Source of the DNA: Arion vulgaris
Taxonomy: Eukaryota > Mollusca > Gastropoda > Stylommatophora > Arionidae
NCBI GenBank assembly: GCA_020796225.1
Contig: CM036759.1
Span: 186,001-250,000 of the forward strand
Length of the DNA stretch: 64,000 nt
Direction: 5' to 3'
A program made the translations under genes and the position numbers. Numbering within the stretch: position 1 is the stretch's first letter; each line of letters opens with the position of its first letter. This document shows positions 12,977 to 24,690 of the stretch, one piece after another. The notes below the pieces were generated by a model that saw nothing but the letters and a program-made list of their open reading frames with translations, ran no database searches and was not told the DNA's origin.

Positions 12977-13705
12977 CATTGTTCGCAGTTTTTCTTAATA
13001 GATGTAATAACGGTGAAAGCAGTCGGAAATTGATGCGGCACAGCAATCCATTCCTCTCCTGTTGCAATTCCGGAAGGATCACATATTTTCCTAAGCGTAT
13101 CTTCCGCCTGACTCAGCCATGATCTGCCTCTCTTGAGTCTACACCCTTTCTCCTTAATGAGTTCTTCATGGAGAGGATGTTCCTTGTTTGCATTGATTCT
13201 TAGATATGATCGAACCCTCCAAGTTTCAATTATGTTAGCAATAGTTGGGAGATCAAGAAGGAATCGCATTGACACTCCTGGTGTATCTTTGGTGCATCCC
13301 AGAATGATGCACATAGCCTCATTCTGAATTCTTTCCAGTCTCACTGTTTGCGTAGGACTAATTGTTAGGAGAGCGCATGCATATTCTATACCTGACAGAA
13401 CATTACCTTGGGACAAGAGCACAAGAAGGCGTTGCTCAATGTTAGCAGCCGCCATGATTCTCAGTGCGGATAGTGCTTGCAAGCCTTGGCAATAACTTGG
13501 TCGATATGGTCCCTAAAGCATAGACTGTGATCACATTTTACACCCAAATAACTCATAGATGCTGTTCGGGTGAGTATATATCCATCTAACGTAACATGTG
13601 GTGTGTCAGACTTCACAATGTGATTATTTAGGAGAACCATGATAGCACAGCTTTGGTGTGGTTTATCGATGCACCAGAAACATCACACCATGCCATTATG
13701 CGGGT
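12977..13705 (-). mobile_element. I-like LINE fragment, truncated at both ends
   Basis: The minus strand encodes the C-terminal half of a reverse transcriptase. It runs from a DVSGA phrase after the palm domain, through MAAANIEQRLLVLLSQ and IQNEAMCIILGC, to EEWIAVPH. The same blocks occur in the larger element at 41,377-45,640, so it is the same family. It lacks the endonuclease, the RT catalytic core and RNase H. The part from 13,482 to 12,952 is one open frame of 176 codons, but the upstream part has stops. The fragment sits exactly between units A and B. Confidence 0.75.
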
Positions 13706-14954
13706 TAATTTTAATTCTTGTTGTATGACTCGGAAACGCATCGATTCACCAAGTTAAATACAAATGCGATTCATACCTGTGTAACGAGATGTTTTTAACG
13801 AATTATTAGATTCATAGGATAGGACAGAGCAGCAAGCACAGCTCTCTGATTAAGACAGGACATGAATCCACATCAACTAGTCACAACAGAGATGAAGTGT
13901 CCACGCAGAATGCTGGGAGTAACAAGAAGAGACAGGTTTAGAAATGAATACATCAGGAAAAAAAGGTACTGAACTTTATCAAGAAGGAACAAATTAAATG
14001 ATTCGGCCACATGAGCAGATTACCAACAGGTAGTGCGCCATAGAGAGCAATGCTGCCCCAATCCAATTGATACAAAGCTAAAAGGTCGGCCACGCAAAAA
14101 AGAACTTCAGAGATAATAGATTCGACGAAAGACACTATTTATGAAGCACACACAAAAGCTCGTGCTATAAATGTCTTTTTACTCTGAAGCTGTGAGGAAC
14201 TCAGGATTGGAGAAGAGAAGGAAGGACACTGTGCAGTGTGGTCAGGTGTCTCAATGTTTGACCTGAAGCTGAACGGCAAAACAAGATTAGAGAATATATA
14301 GATAGAATAGATGAACGTACGATCTCTCAGAAGAAGAAACAAAAGCGAAGGGTCGGGTATAGCCTGAGGAACACATATTCGAGGGTCAATTCGAGGCTAA
14401 TGGTTTAGTAAGTACTTCAAACTCTATATTTAACAACATGAGTCTCTTGCTTACACGATGTTGCTGTATATATTGCGCTTGAATAGTTCACAGATTATAA
14501 TAGTGTGTGACACAGCGTGTAGCAAATTTGAAATAAAAGATGGGTAAAACGTGAGTTTAGACGGTTGTTGTTTGTGTCTAGATATTGTGTGTGTTGAATA
14601 TTGTAAGTGTGTTGGGGTTTTTTTCTGCAAAAAGTCGTGTTATTTATGATGTATAAAAGGGTTTCTTACAAACAAGATCTAGAGAAATACACGTAGTCGA
14701 AGACAGATAATGCAGCAAGAAGGGATTTCGGTTATTCGAGTGTCACATAGAGCACGTCCTGGCAATATGGCATAAACGTATTAATACTGGACAGAGATAA
14801 ATCATTTTGATATGGACTTCATTGTGCCGGATTTTACGAAATATGGCTCGGTACCTCTCTGCTGAGAAAGCAGTCACGTGCTGATAGTTTTGCACAAAAC
14901 ATGACATCCGTAGCTGCGGCAACAATCATATGGGTCTCTGATAAAAAAATTAAC

Positions 14955-15045
14955 TTGTAAACATAACGGCGCGGTCCGGATTCGAACACTTACCATTTAT
15001 CTAGCAAGGCAAGGCTTAACCACTTACCCATAGAGACAATAACAT
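14955..15045 (-). other. tRNA-like element, probable SINE head or tRNA pseudogene
   Basis: Read on the minus strand, the sequence has a stretch like an A box (tatgggtaagtggttaag) followed about 30 bases later by one like a B box (gtgttcgaatcc). I could not fold a convincing cloverleaf, because the T stem does not pair, so I do not call a functional tRNA. It sits downstream of the receptor gene and is repeated in unit A. Confidence 0.35.
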
Positions 15046-15209
15046 ATGCTAGTGTGCGTACACTGCGGCAATTTATTTTCTATTCTAAGCTTTTCTCCAG
15101 TTAGTTTTGCAAGACCACACAATAAGTACTTTGCCTCTATTAATTTAACGTTTTAGTTCTTTCTTCTCGATTTCTTCTAAAACTACTTTTTAGTTTTAAT
15201 GATTGCATA

Positions 15210-15822
15210 TTATTGTCCACTGATTTGGTTCCGAATTTTTATTTTTATTGTCAAGAATCGTAAAACTTGATCTCTATAGTTACTACTCATGTGATAGTAA
15301 ATAAAAATATTTGTAGAAGAGTTTATGTTCTCCAGAAGATAGCCAATACCTCCCAGCACCAATGATATAAACAAGTAATTCCCGCGTGTTGATATAGCGG
15401 GAATAAAAGCTATTGCTAACATAATGACACTAACAGGAACAAAACAAACAATAAACAAAGTGGAAATCATTACAACCATTTTCGCCGTTTTCTGGTTACG
15501 ACTGAAACCCTTTTGTTTGTGTAGTGTCTACTGTCTGCTGTCTCCATTTTGTATTACTGTTTAGTTTAAATAAAATTATTGTGTCAGACAACAATAATTA
15601 CAAATGCACCAAAGGAATACAAAAATTATTGATGATAAAGGTAATCTTCTCCACTTGTTCTCGATTGTCCATGCTCACAATTCCAACGAGAGTTTTGTTT
15701 CTCAGGGGAGAAAACTTCACTTCCAAACTGTTGACAACGTACACTGGTACAACAGTGAAGAAAGTCAAAAATATACAGCATGTGGTTGTAGCCGTTCTTT
15801 TTGGTGTGATGATAGTTTTTAT
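15210..15822 (-). pseudogene. GPCR copy B, exon 3 (TM4 to TM7), frameshifted
   Basis: The exon opens with IKTIITPKRTA, the second loop leading into TM4. PVYVVNSLEVKFSPLRNKT follows, typical of the second extracellular loop, then TM5. A third loop with KTAKMVVMISTLF leads into TM6 (FIVCFVPVSVIMLA, keeping the Pro) and TM7 (NINSSTNIFIYY, in place of NPxxY). The stop is at 15,210-15,212. The reading frame changes three times: after the INNFCIP region, in TM5, and before the third-loop KGF. Each change is a one- or two-base indel. The length is 613 nt, one more than a multiple of three, as the frame changes predict. Either the gene is recently dead or the assembly has indel errors here. Confidence 0.75.
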
Positions 15823-16214
15823 CTGGAAAGTTAAATACGTATATATTTGAATCACAAAAAGTATAATTTTATAATAATAATTATAATTTACACTTACTGG
15901 TACTTTAACATTGGAAATATGGAAAAATATTGACAGTAAAGACATCACTACTTGTTAATGGTGATTGATAATTGAAATGACATCACATTGCACTAACAAT
16001 TTCGAATGGTCTCCAATGTATGCAGAATGGGTTGATGTGAATGCATGACGATAGTTTCAGTTCAAAGTTTTTTTGTAAAGCAATATAATTTTTCTTCTTG
16101 ACCAACGTATGATAAACATAGTCCTTAAATTATTGTAGATACATTTTTATTCACTTATTTATCATCAAATGAAGTGTACCTACCAAATATCAATTTCGCA
16201 ACTATAATTAAGTC

Positions 16215-17718
16215 AATGTATTGTTAAAAGTCTAAATAGAGGGAAGTCACCAGGTGCGACGATATACTCGCGGAAATGATGATTCAAGTAAGCGGGATGG
16301 CCAGTATTCGGGTATATCATAAATCGTGTACAAAGATACGGAATAGCTCCTCCTGTCCAAGGGAATGGAAAAGATCAGTATGTATACCTATTTAAAAAAA
16401 AGGGAAACCTGAAACTATGCACCAACTACAGAACTATTGCCCTTGTTAGTCATGCCAGCAAAACCTTCAAAGAATCATAATGTAGAGGATGGAACAAAAA
16501 TTACAAAATAAAATACATGAAACACAAGCAGGTTTCAGAAGATGTAGAGGCACTAGAGATCATATTTGCAGCATGAGACTCATTATCGAGAAATGCAGAG
16601 AATACAATATAAACCTGAATGCATGTTTCATAGACTATAGCATGGATTTCGACCACATACAACACCAGCAAATGGGGAACATCATGAAAGTCATGCATTT
16701 TCCAACACACATAATACAACTCATAGAATATCTATACCACGAACAACAGGCAACCATTAAAATAGGAGGTGAAATAGCTGAATGGTTCGAGATTCAAAAG
16801 GGGCACGACAGAGTTGTATTTTGTCCCCATTTTTATTCAATATATATGCGGAGAACATCATGAGGAATGTAAAAGACGATGCCAACTATGTGAATTACGA
16901 CCCTCTCACTATAGGCGGCAAATGCATACCAGAGCTTAGATATAGAGGCGATACAGTATTATTATCCACCAGCAACGAGGTTTTGGATGAACCTAATCAT
17001 GACGACCAAGAAACATAGTGAAGATAAACATCAATATTTGAATACATAACAAACAAAAATCATGTCAACTCACAAAGCAAAAGGCTCACCTAACATCCAA
17101 AAAAATTAATGAAGAACTACAATGTGTAGAGAGCTATGAATACCGCCGCTCAATAATTAACGATAACGGTGACTGTTCCAAAAAGATCTCAAGAAGATTG
17201 ACAATAGCAATCAAGAAGTTAAACACAATGAAGAAAAGGTGGAAAAGCACCAGCAAGCTATTAAAAATAAAAATATTGAGAACATGCATTTTTCCAGTAG
17301 CTACTTATGGTTGTGAATCATGAAACAACGCAACAAACAAGAACGAAAATCCAGTCCTTCGAAACTAAATGCAACAGAAAGATCTTACAAATAGCATGGA
17401 AAGAAAAAAAGAAAGAACACGGATGTCTTGAAGGAACTAAATGTTAAAGAGAATTGGCTGATAAACAAAATGCAATACAGAAAAATTAGATACTTTGGTC
17501 ACATTAAGCGTCATGATGGCCTGGAAAGAACAATATTTGAGAAAAGGGTCCCAGGACGCAGTGGCAGACCAAGAAGAAGATGGCTACACGATATTAAAGA
17601 AACCATGAATGTGACCATCGACGAAGTGGGTGAACTAGATAAAGACAGAGTGAATTTCAGATACGCTGCAAAGAGAGCAACGTCATATAACGCATACGCA
17701 CCTCGATGATGATGATTT
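16215..17718 (+). mobile_element. RTE-type LINE, 5'-truncated, frameshifted
   Basis: The plus strand holds a reverse transcriptase remnant. In order are HETQAGFRRCRGTRDHI (fingers), ACFIDYSMDFDHI (motif A region), ARQSCILSPFLFNIYAE (motif B), a decayed catalytic box near 16,950, and the C-terminal segment IRYFGHIKRHDGLERTI with GRSGRPRRRW. The final frame (17,428-17,709) is intact for 93 codons. The element ends in a gatgatgatgat tail, as RTE-group elements often do. The endonuclease is missing. Frames change at least three times, so it is dead. Confidence 0.8.
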
Positions 17719-18190
17719 TTAAAACCCGCTATGACCTGTGTTGTTCTTACAAATACGTCTAATGTCATATTACCACCAGCACCGATATGTCATAATCACT
17801 TAATCGTCGTAATCACCATTCGGTTAGACCCCACATAAATGGCAATGTTTGTTCTTTTTAATGATATGACGTGACTCGAACTTTGTTGTTGTAAATGAAG
17901 TTTCAAAAAAACGTTGAAGGGTTATATTAATAAATGCAAAATCGATCCTAATACCTAAAGTACCTGTATTATAAGATTGGATACTCTCTGCAACAAATAC
18001 AATGTGCGTGGTAGTAAAAGAAGCTCATCCTGAATTCTCACCAATATTTTCAATATCATCAATGCATACAATAAAATTACCTGATGTATCTATTGTACTA
18101 TCATTCTGCAATTAAGAACATTACACGTGCAACTCTGCGGCAAGATATATACACAATTCATTATTTGCAAGAATCAATTGATGGTTCACA
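17719..18190. other. Conserved non-coding part of intron 2
   Basis: This is shared with unit A (5,930-6,360). It lies in the second intron of the receptor gene and shows no coding potential. The open frames on both strands of the A copy (6,135-6,368) are short and not conserved in B. Confidence 0.5.
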
Positions 18191-21100
18191 ATTTTATTAA
18201 ATATATTTTTCCCCATGATAACAAATCATGTAATGATGGTAGATAATCTGAACATCACTGATAATGCCGAGAATGACAGTCATACCTATTGAATTGTTCG
18301 ATGAGTACTTCGACATGTAGGCTGTATCATGATTGACAGAAGTCAATAAGCATTGCACTAAGTCAAGATTAGACAATATCTTTTCAATGTTTGAAATGTT
18401 TATCTTATCTACCTTCTAAATGTCATAAGTAAAAACATTGTTTAAGACATTGACCAGATGCTTCTCACCAATAACCACCACAGCTCGAATTAGTGCTCAG
18501 AACGCCTAACCAATACATAACTTCATTATTTTTATTCATAGCCGTCACCAAACTGGCTATATGGCAAGACATCGGTGGATCAGTCTTAGTTTCTAGCGAT
18601 TTCACAGCTCATCGCCCTGATGTAACCAAAAAAGACACATGACTTAGGTTGAAAGAGCGTGCCTTGGCCATAAAGAGGCTTAATCCTCTACCGTACACAC
18701 AAGCTCATACATCGCCTTTATTTCTTTTACGACACACTCTGTATTGCTACTAAGTAGTACACCGGTCGAGGTCTGTGGCGGATCAACAGGGACTTACCAG
18801 TTATTCCCCAGAACAATCGTACTAAAATTAAATCCAACATATGTGGGTGATGTTGTTTTGTTTACGAAACCAAGGTTTTGCAAGCAAGTCCGCTTGTAAC
18901 AGTTTCACTGTTATTTAGGCAGTAGAGTCGGGCAACCCAAAACCCCTTTATTGTACTTGGTGTCCTTGACTTACTTAGAATAAATACCTTGCTTACTAGT
19001 CCACAGTTGTTGACCAGTTGAGTACTCCATCTTGAGCAAAATGATTTATCCCGGGGTAGGCGAGGACTCCCGTTAAGTCGGATATCTCGAGACTGGGGTA
19101 GGGGCAGCTGGAGTTTTGGTTGGACATATGCTATAACATATATATAGTTAGATATAGATTTATAGGACAGTAAGCAATTAGGGTTCGAGGAGAGTAGACA
19201 AGAAAACTCAGAGCCCTTGAGAAGAGCAGTCACTTTTGCGTTTCTTTGAGAAAGACGGATAGATAATGTCTTAATGCAAGACGACTATAGTTAAGTTCTT
19301 GAGAATTCAGTTAGCTGTGAGAATTAGAACAGTAAGCTTAAAACATTCGAGGAGGTAACTACACTAAGTTTAAGAGATATAAGTTTTCAACTATGTGATA
19401 AATAATTGATGTTATGAACAACCAACAAGAAGCGTTCTGATTGTTAAAGCACATTGTCAGCATCGAGAGAGAGAGAAGTAACTACTTGAAGGTTAACTAG
19501 CTAACCAGACATATCTTATGTCATAAAAATAGAGGAACACCTAACGATGTCACTGCCTATATTAGAATCCTGACGATGATAAGAGAGCAGAACAATACTG
19601 TCGATCATACCAGATGACTAGCTGACCAGCTGACCAGACGTCCAGACGACCTGATGAACAGAAGCCTACTCAGACGAGTGAGGGAAGCCAGATTCCAGAG
19701 AGACCCCTTTCGACGAGTACGCAGAGACAACGTCCAAGACTTGTGTGTGAGGGTCGACAACCACTAACATTCATAAATTAACTGTTCACTAAGAATTAGA
19801 ACTAAACTATTCAATGAACCTCTCAGAGACAGTAGCAAATCAGATCTGAGGCCACGTTTAGTCAAGAGTGTTCCAGAAGAGAGTGTTAAACCAACTATCG
19901 TAGATAGAAATTCTGATGACCATATTAATTCCTTGTGTACGACTGCTAAGGTAAAGAACAATTTTGTGCGTTAATATTTTTTTCCATGTGAACTGATTTA
20001 ATCACAGTGAACTATTGGGGGTAGCTAATTTCTGCTAGAGTATAGAATTAACGTGAGGAAGAATAATGCGGATGTTGAGTTTGATTCTTTAAGATTGATT
20101 CTTTAAGATTGATAATACATGTCACCTAAGTTTAGGAGTGTTTTCCTTTGTAGATCAATTGCTTTGATAATATGTAAATTTGTCCAGACCTAAGAAGGGT
20201 CTACCTATAAATTCCTTGCTCTTCATGAGAGAGTATTATTATTCTTTTAAATTAACATAAAATCTTAAACTAAAGGGATTGATGAGTTATTGTATACGTT
20301 ATCATTGTGTGCAACTATTTAGACACCGAATAGATATATTCCACAGGTCCTACGAATTGTATTGGAGATCTGCGGTACTGAGGAATTTCAATCCGGCCAT
20401 TCTCGATGGTTCTACTACGTCTTTAAGGAATTCTTGCACTTTTCTTTTTTTTTCTTCTTCTACACTCGTTTAACTGGGACCTTGTACCTGGTAATCTGCT
20501 ACACGCTTAGCGTGTGTAATATCACAATCAAAATCACCAATCAATGTGAAGTAGGGGCCCCCGTTTTTGTACTCACACTGACGTCTAATAAATGGTGACC
20601 GTGTTGTTGTTATTGTTGTCCTTATTGGGTAGTCAGGGCTTTTGGTCCGAGTGGCTTTGATTTGTAATAGGTCCCCTACTTTGGTCTATGAAGACGAGAG
20701 CTATTTGCTGTAGTTCCTTTCTCCATTGTTGATTGCTGCTACTGCTCTGCTTCTTTATGGTTCTCCTCTTCTTTATCCTGGGTTCATAATTTGGTTTTGT
20801 GGTTGATGTATCTCTTCTGATGGCAGTCACTAGATTTATAGTTTGTTATATCATTTTAGTTTGATCCATCCTTTTTCTCCTTCATTTAGTTTTCCTTACA
20901 CGATGGTATTCATGTTGTAATCAAGACGATACATGATTGTATTCAACAATATAGTAAACAACTAAGATTCGTTCACATTTCTATATTTTTAATGGTGTTT
21001 AACGGATACAGACAAGAATACATCCATCTGCGTCCAATGTTTTATCTCGTCTCCTTGTTTACTCATTCGTTACTAACACGTCACTATTTTTCTACACAAA

Positions 21101-22345
21101 AAACGTCGTGTCTTGTAGTCATGTGTTGTACTTCTGCATAGAGTACAACACATAGTCTCAACTATTAAATAATCTAATTATACTACCTATCTATCTGACT
21201 AACTGTCCATTCCTCCGCTGCCATCTGGGGAGCTATGACCATTGTCTCCATCATAGTCTACTGATTTGGTCACTCACGTTTTCCCTTACACGAGCATTAT
21301 CTTTAGCACTATTTTCAATCTCATCTTCTAGAACGTTATATAAATGTACAACTAAATACGTATCTTTCTAACTAACCAACGAACGAACCAACCAATCAGC
21401 CAACCGACCAACCAACCAACTAAGCAATCAACCAACTCACGAACCTAATTAATCAACAGATCAGCCAACCAATTAATCCAGCCGTCTATCTATTTATATA
21501 TACATCTATATATCTATATATCTATTCATCTATTCATCTAGCCATCTATCCACCTATCCTTCTATTTATTTATTTTAAAAAAAAAGAAGAATTAACAATC
21601 TTGAGATCAAACTCAACGGAATTTCATTCCAATGCAGCGATGACTATGACGTTTACTTTAACTGGCAAAAATCTCTGACTTTCTTCTTCTTTTTTTGTTG
21701 TCACACTGCTACCGGGTTGTTGCCCAGTGTCGCGGGTTTCTGTTTTTGTCATGCGCTGTTCTGGTGGCTTGTGTGATTGTTATCTTTGCTCTTTCAGATA
21801 AAATCTCTGACTGAGAAAGTATAAGTCGAACAGCAACCATTTCTATCAATAAATCGAAGATGCCAACACAGCACAATATAGGTTATGATCAGTAAATGTA
21901 AGGTTTGATCTATCATAAACAACTGTTGTACTGGTCAGTCCATCATATGTACACCCGTGATACGACACTAATAAATATGTATGGAAAGGAACACTGCCAT
22001 ATTAAACACTAATGTTGACTTAACCATATATACCACAGGAAGGTAGTTTTGCTCCAACGTGTAGACTTAACAACACTGGGGTATATCACAATATGTTGGA
22101 CAAGGAAGTTTGATTATTTACCAATCTAAATTTAGGCAAAGTTAAGATATTTAGAAAGGAAATATGACAAACATTCTTACCTCAAGACTTACATCGGGAG
22201 CACATGGCACCTGCTGTTTGAATGGTAATAGATGGTATTCGACATTGACCTAAATAAGATGGGCACGCTTGTATTATCTGACCGATATGTAGATCAAAGT
22301 GTTTTGATACTCAATAGGACATATACGTCATAGTTTTTTCTTTCT
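18190..22345. other. 4.15-kb block present in unit B and absent from unit A
   Basis: Unit A continues without interruption from the sequence matching 18,190 to that matching 22,350, so this block is an insertion in B or a deletion in A. I cannot name it. Around 20,580-20,600 the phrase ctaataaatggtgaccgtg resembles the end of an LTR followed by a primer-binding start, and 18,840-20,600 could be an LTR, but I found no matching second copy. At 21,640-21,800 the minus strand resembles the tail of the LINE at 57.0-57.5 kb. Simple repeats lie at 21,366-21,570. No convincing gene is present: the 123-codon minus frame at 18,862-19,233 matches nothing I know. Confidence 0.45.
21366..21570. repeat. 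AACC-type and CTAT-type microsatellites
   Basis: An irregular AACC-rich run (21,366-21,440) is followed by a CTAT/ATCT-rich run (21,480-21,570). Both are imperfect. They lie inside the 4.15-kb block of unit B. Confidence 0.8.
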
Positions 22346-22349
22346 TACG

Positions 22350-22694
22350 CTACAGCAATCCACATGAGTATAGCCCTGTATCTCTAAGGGTTGTTATTCT
22401 TTCGATAAATGTTTGCGAGAACCCAATATTGCATATGTGAAAAAATAGCAACATTACGACTTCAATTGGTGAAAAAGCTGTATTCGGAGGTGTTCTTGAA
22501 GACTGATCAATCGTGTTGCTACAGTATAGGGACATGATGCAGCTACTGATTGTTACTGTTGCCATAAGTGACAAAGACGCCAATTCCCTCAAAACCAAAT
22601 ATAAAACCATAATGAGTGCAATCACAACTAAAACACTCAGCCAGATAACGAATAATGTGTATGTCAATGTGCCGTTCCGAACTCTTGCAACCAC
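22350..22694 (-). other. Hydrophobic open frame in intron 2, uncertain
   Basis: A 114-codon minus-strand frame contains two strongly hydrophobic runs (LFVIWLSVLVVIALIMVLYL and a later one ending MLLFFHICNIGF). It could be an exon of a membrane protein, but I see no family motif, and the receptor exons splice directly across it. The matching part of unit A (6,365-6,660) is too noisy to test conservation. It is probably intronic sequence. Confidence 0.2.
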
Positions 22695-22699
22695 TGACG

Positions 22700-23414
22700 A
22701 GAAGTCATTAATTCTGGATCTTTAAAGTGACCCATCAATACATTACATCAATAGCAATCCATCTACCAACTATATTACATCTATGGTAGTTATTTATTCA
22801 ACTTAGTTAATCACTTTCTAAATACTTGATTCACTTTCTTATTGACTTGATTTGCACCTCCTGATTAGCTGATCTGACATTCAAGAAAGATAAATTCACA
22901 AAACTCCAGCATTGTTAATCACAGCTAAATGTGTGTGCAGAATATCACAATTGACACATGGTCAAGTAGTCGCAACCAGAGAAGCATCAAGCATTGAAAC
23001 AATTTTAATCAAATCAAAATATACAATATAAATACAGTAGCAAATATGTGTTTAGCGTTTCGTCGTAAATATATATATACTATACAATATAACATGTCAT
23101 CTCAAAGTAGCAGCTAGTTGTTGAGAAGTATTAATATAAATCAATGTAACTGTTATTGCTACACTATTTAAGCACTAAGTAACTTAGTAAGAATGTAGAT
23201 CACAAACATTAAGCAACATATCACATTGTTACAGTATGTACTATTTGATAACAGTACACGATATGAAGATACATATACATTCTAAACACTATACTACAAC
23301 AACGTAAGTGTGCATCGCAATTACGGAAACATTTAATGTATACATCTTTGCATAATTCTTACAGGACATATTAACAAAATACAACATACACTTGTTGCAT
23401 GTATGTAATACAAC
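22700..23414. other. AT-rich intron 2 sequence next to exon 2
   Basis: No gene or repeat family is recognised. It is well matched in unit A (6,660-7,277). It contains the start of intron 2 of the receptor gene on the minus strand. Confidence 0.5.
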
Positions 23415-23629
23415 CTTTAAAGGAATAGTTATGCACAAACATCTCTCCAAAATAATCATAGCTGTAATACAGCTGCTGACTCTGGTGAAAGTTAAATGTA
23501 TCATTCCTGACGTCACGCACACGATCTCCACAGGTTCGAAAGGTAAATCTGCTTCCACAACTGCAGGTGTTAGCCAAGCGCAAGTACATGCCATGGTAAT
23601 CAGACTGCCTAGGTCAGAAATTGATAAAC
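23415..23629 (-). CDS. GPCR copy B, exon 2 (TM2 and TM3)
   Basis: The exon is open over 71 codons plus the split codon. It begins LSISDLGSLITM, which is TM2 with the conserved Asp. A loop with VEIVCVTSG follows; its Cys is the likely disulphide Cys at the top of TM3. TM3 then ends in ILERCLCITIPLK, where ERC takes the place of the DRY motif. The acceptor is a T-rich tract ending TTTAG and the donor is AAG|GTTGTA. The same exon can be recognised in copies A (about 7,278-7,485) and C (63,530-63,740), which supports its boundaries. Confidence 0.8.
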
Positions 23630-24690
23630 CTAAATTTAAAAAAAATGGTTGGTGTTAGCACTATTTTGACATCTTCGTAATTAAAGGCACTATACAATCA
23701 TTTATTAATATAATAATAATAATAATAAGCCATCTCCTACCGCTATACGATACATAGGGCCGGCAAGTAATTTCTCCATACCACTCTGTCCTTGGTATCT
23801 TGCTCAAAAGCGTCCATTGAATTGAGGCCGATGTTTCTTATCACTCTCAGCAAAGTTCATTTAAGTTTCTCCTTATCGTGTCCCCTTTTTCAATGAGTAT
23901 CTTCTTCTTCTTCTTTGCGTTCGTTCTTTACCACCAATTTCAATCACTCTTTTTGATATGTTTGATCTTTGCCAAGAACGTGTATACGTTGCAGATTGGT
24001 TTGGTAGGCCCCTAAACGCAGACTTCTACACGTTTAGGACACATGCATCCGATTTCAGCCAAAACTCCTTAGTCGCCTCTTACGACATGCGTGGCAGGTA
24101 ACAGTGGTTCTATTCTTTACACCCCAAAGTTGGGCCCCGATAACCACTCAGGCGATATTATATGTTTTGAAAATTTACTTACTGTGTTTCCTCAATAATT
24201 TCCTAGTGATTTCTTCTTAAAACCTATCATTTCTTCACTGAACGATTCCATTTTTGGAATGAGTTTCAATGAGTAATGCTCAAGAAGATTGAAACCGGAT
24301 GGACTAGGAGACATTGGATGGAGTAGCTGGGGAGGTCTAAGCTGACAAAGATCAGTTTTATTTTTGTGCCAGGGCATGCAGGTGTAAGGGGAATGAACGT
24401 GCGGGTATGCTTTAAGGTATGGCTACGGTACAAAGCCGGTGAGCAATGTACTATGCTGATATTATAAATTCATTATGGGAGGGAGGGCGTGTATATGATT
24501 CATTTAATATTGGTGAATCTACAACACAAACCAGACTGCAAGAACACCAAGTCAAGTGTGGGGTAGCTAGACAAGAACGATAAGCTGGTAGCCACAGAAG
24601 AACAGCAAACCAACAAAGAACCGGTGTCGCTAGTCGCCACAAGCTGATGGAAATACTGAGGGGAGATTGGTGCACTTATAGATGTATTGG
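23630..24690. other. Intron 1 sequence upstream of exon 2
   Basis: This is shared with unit A (7,485-8,690). It contains short CTT-rich runs near 23,900 and a stretch (23,950-24,150) resembling dispersed repeats, with no coding region I can support. Confidence 0.45.

Noticed and set aside
14955..15045. Functional tRNA gene
   Set aside because: A- and B-box-like phrases exist but the T stem does not pair and no cloverleaf could be drawn. A SINE head or pseudogene is more likely.
18862..19233. A 123-codon minus-strand gene
   Set aside because: The composition is Ser- and Leu-rich without a domain, it is absent from unit A, and it lies in a block with LTR-like traits.
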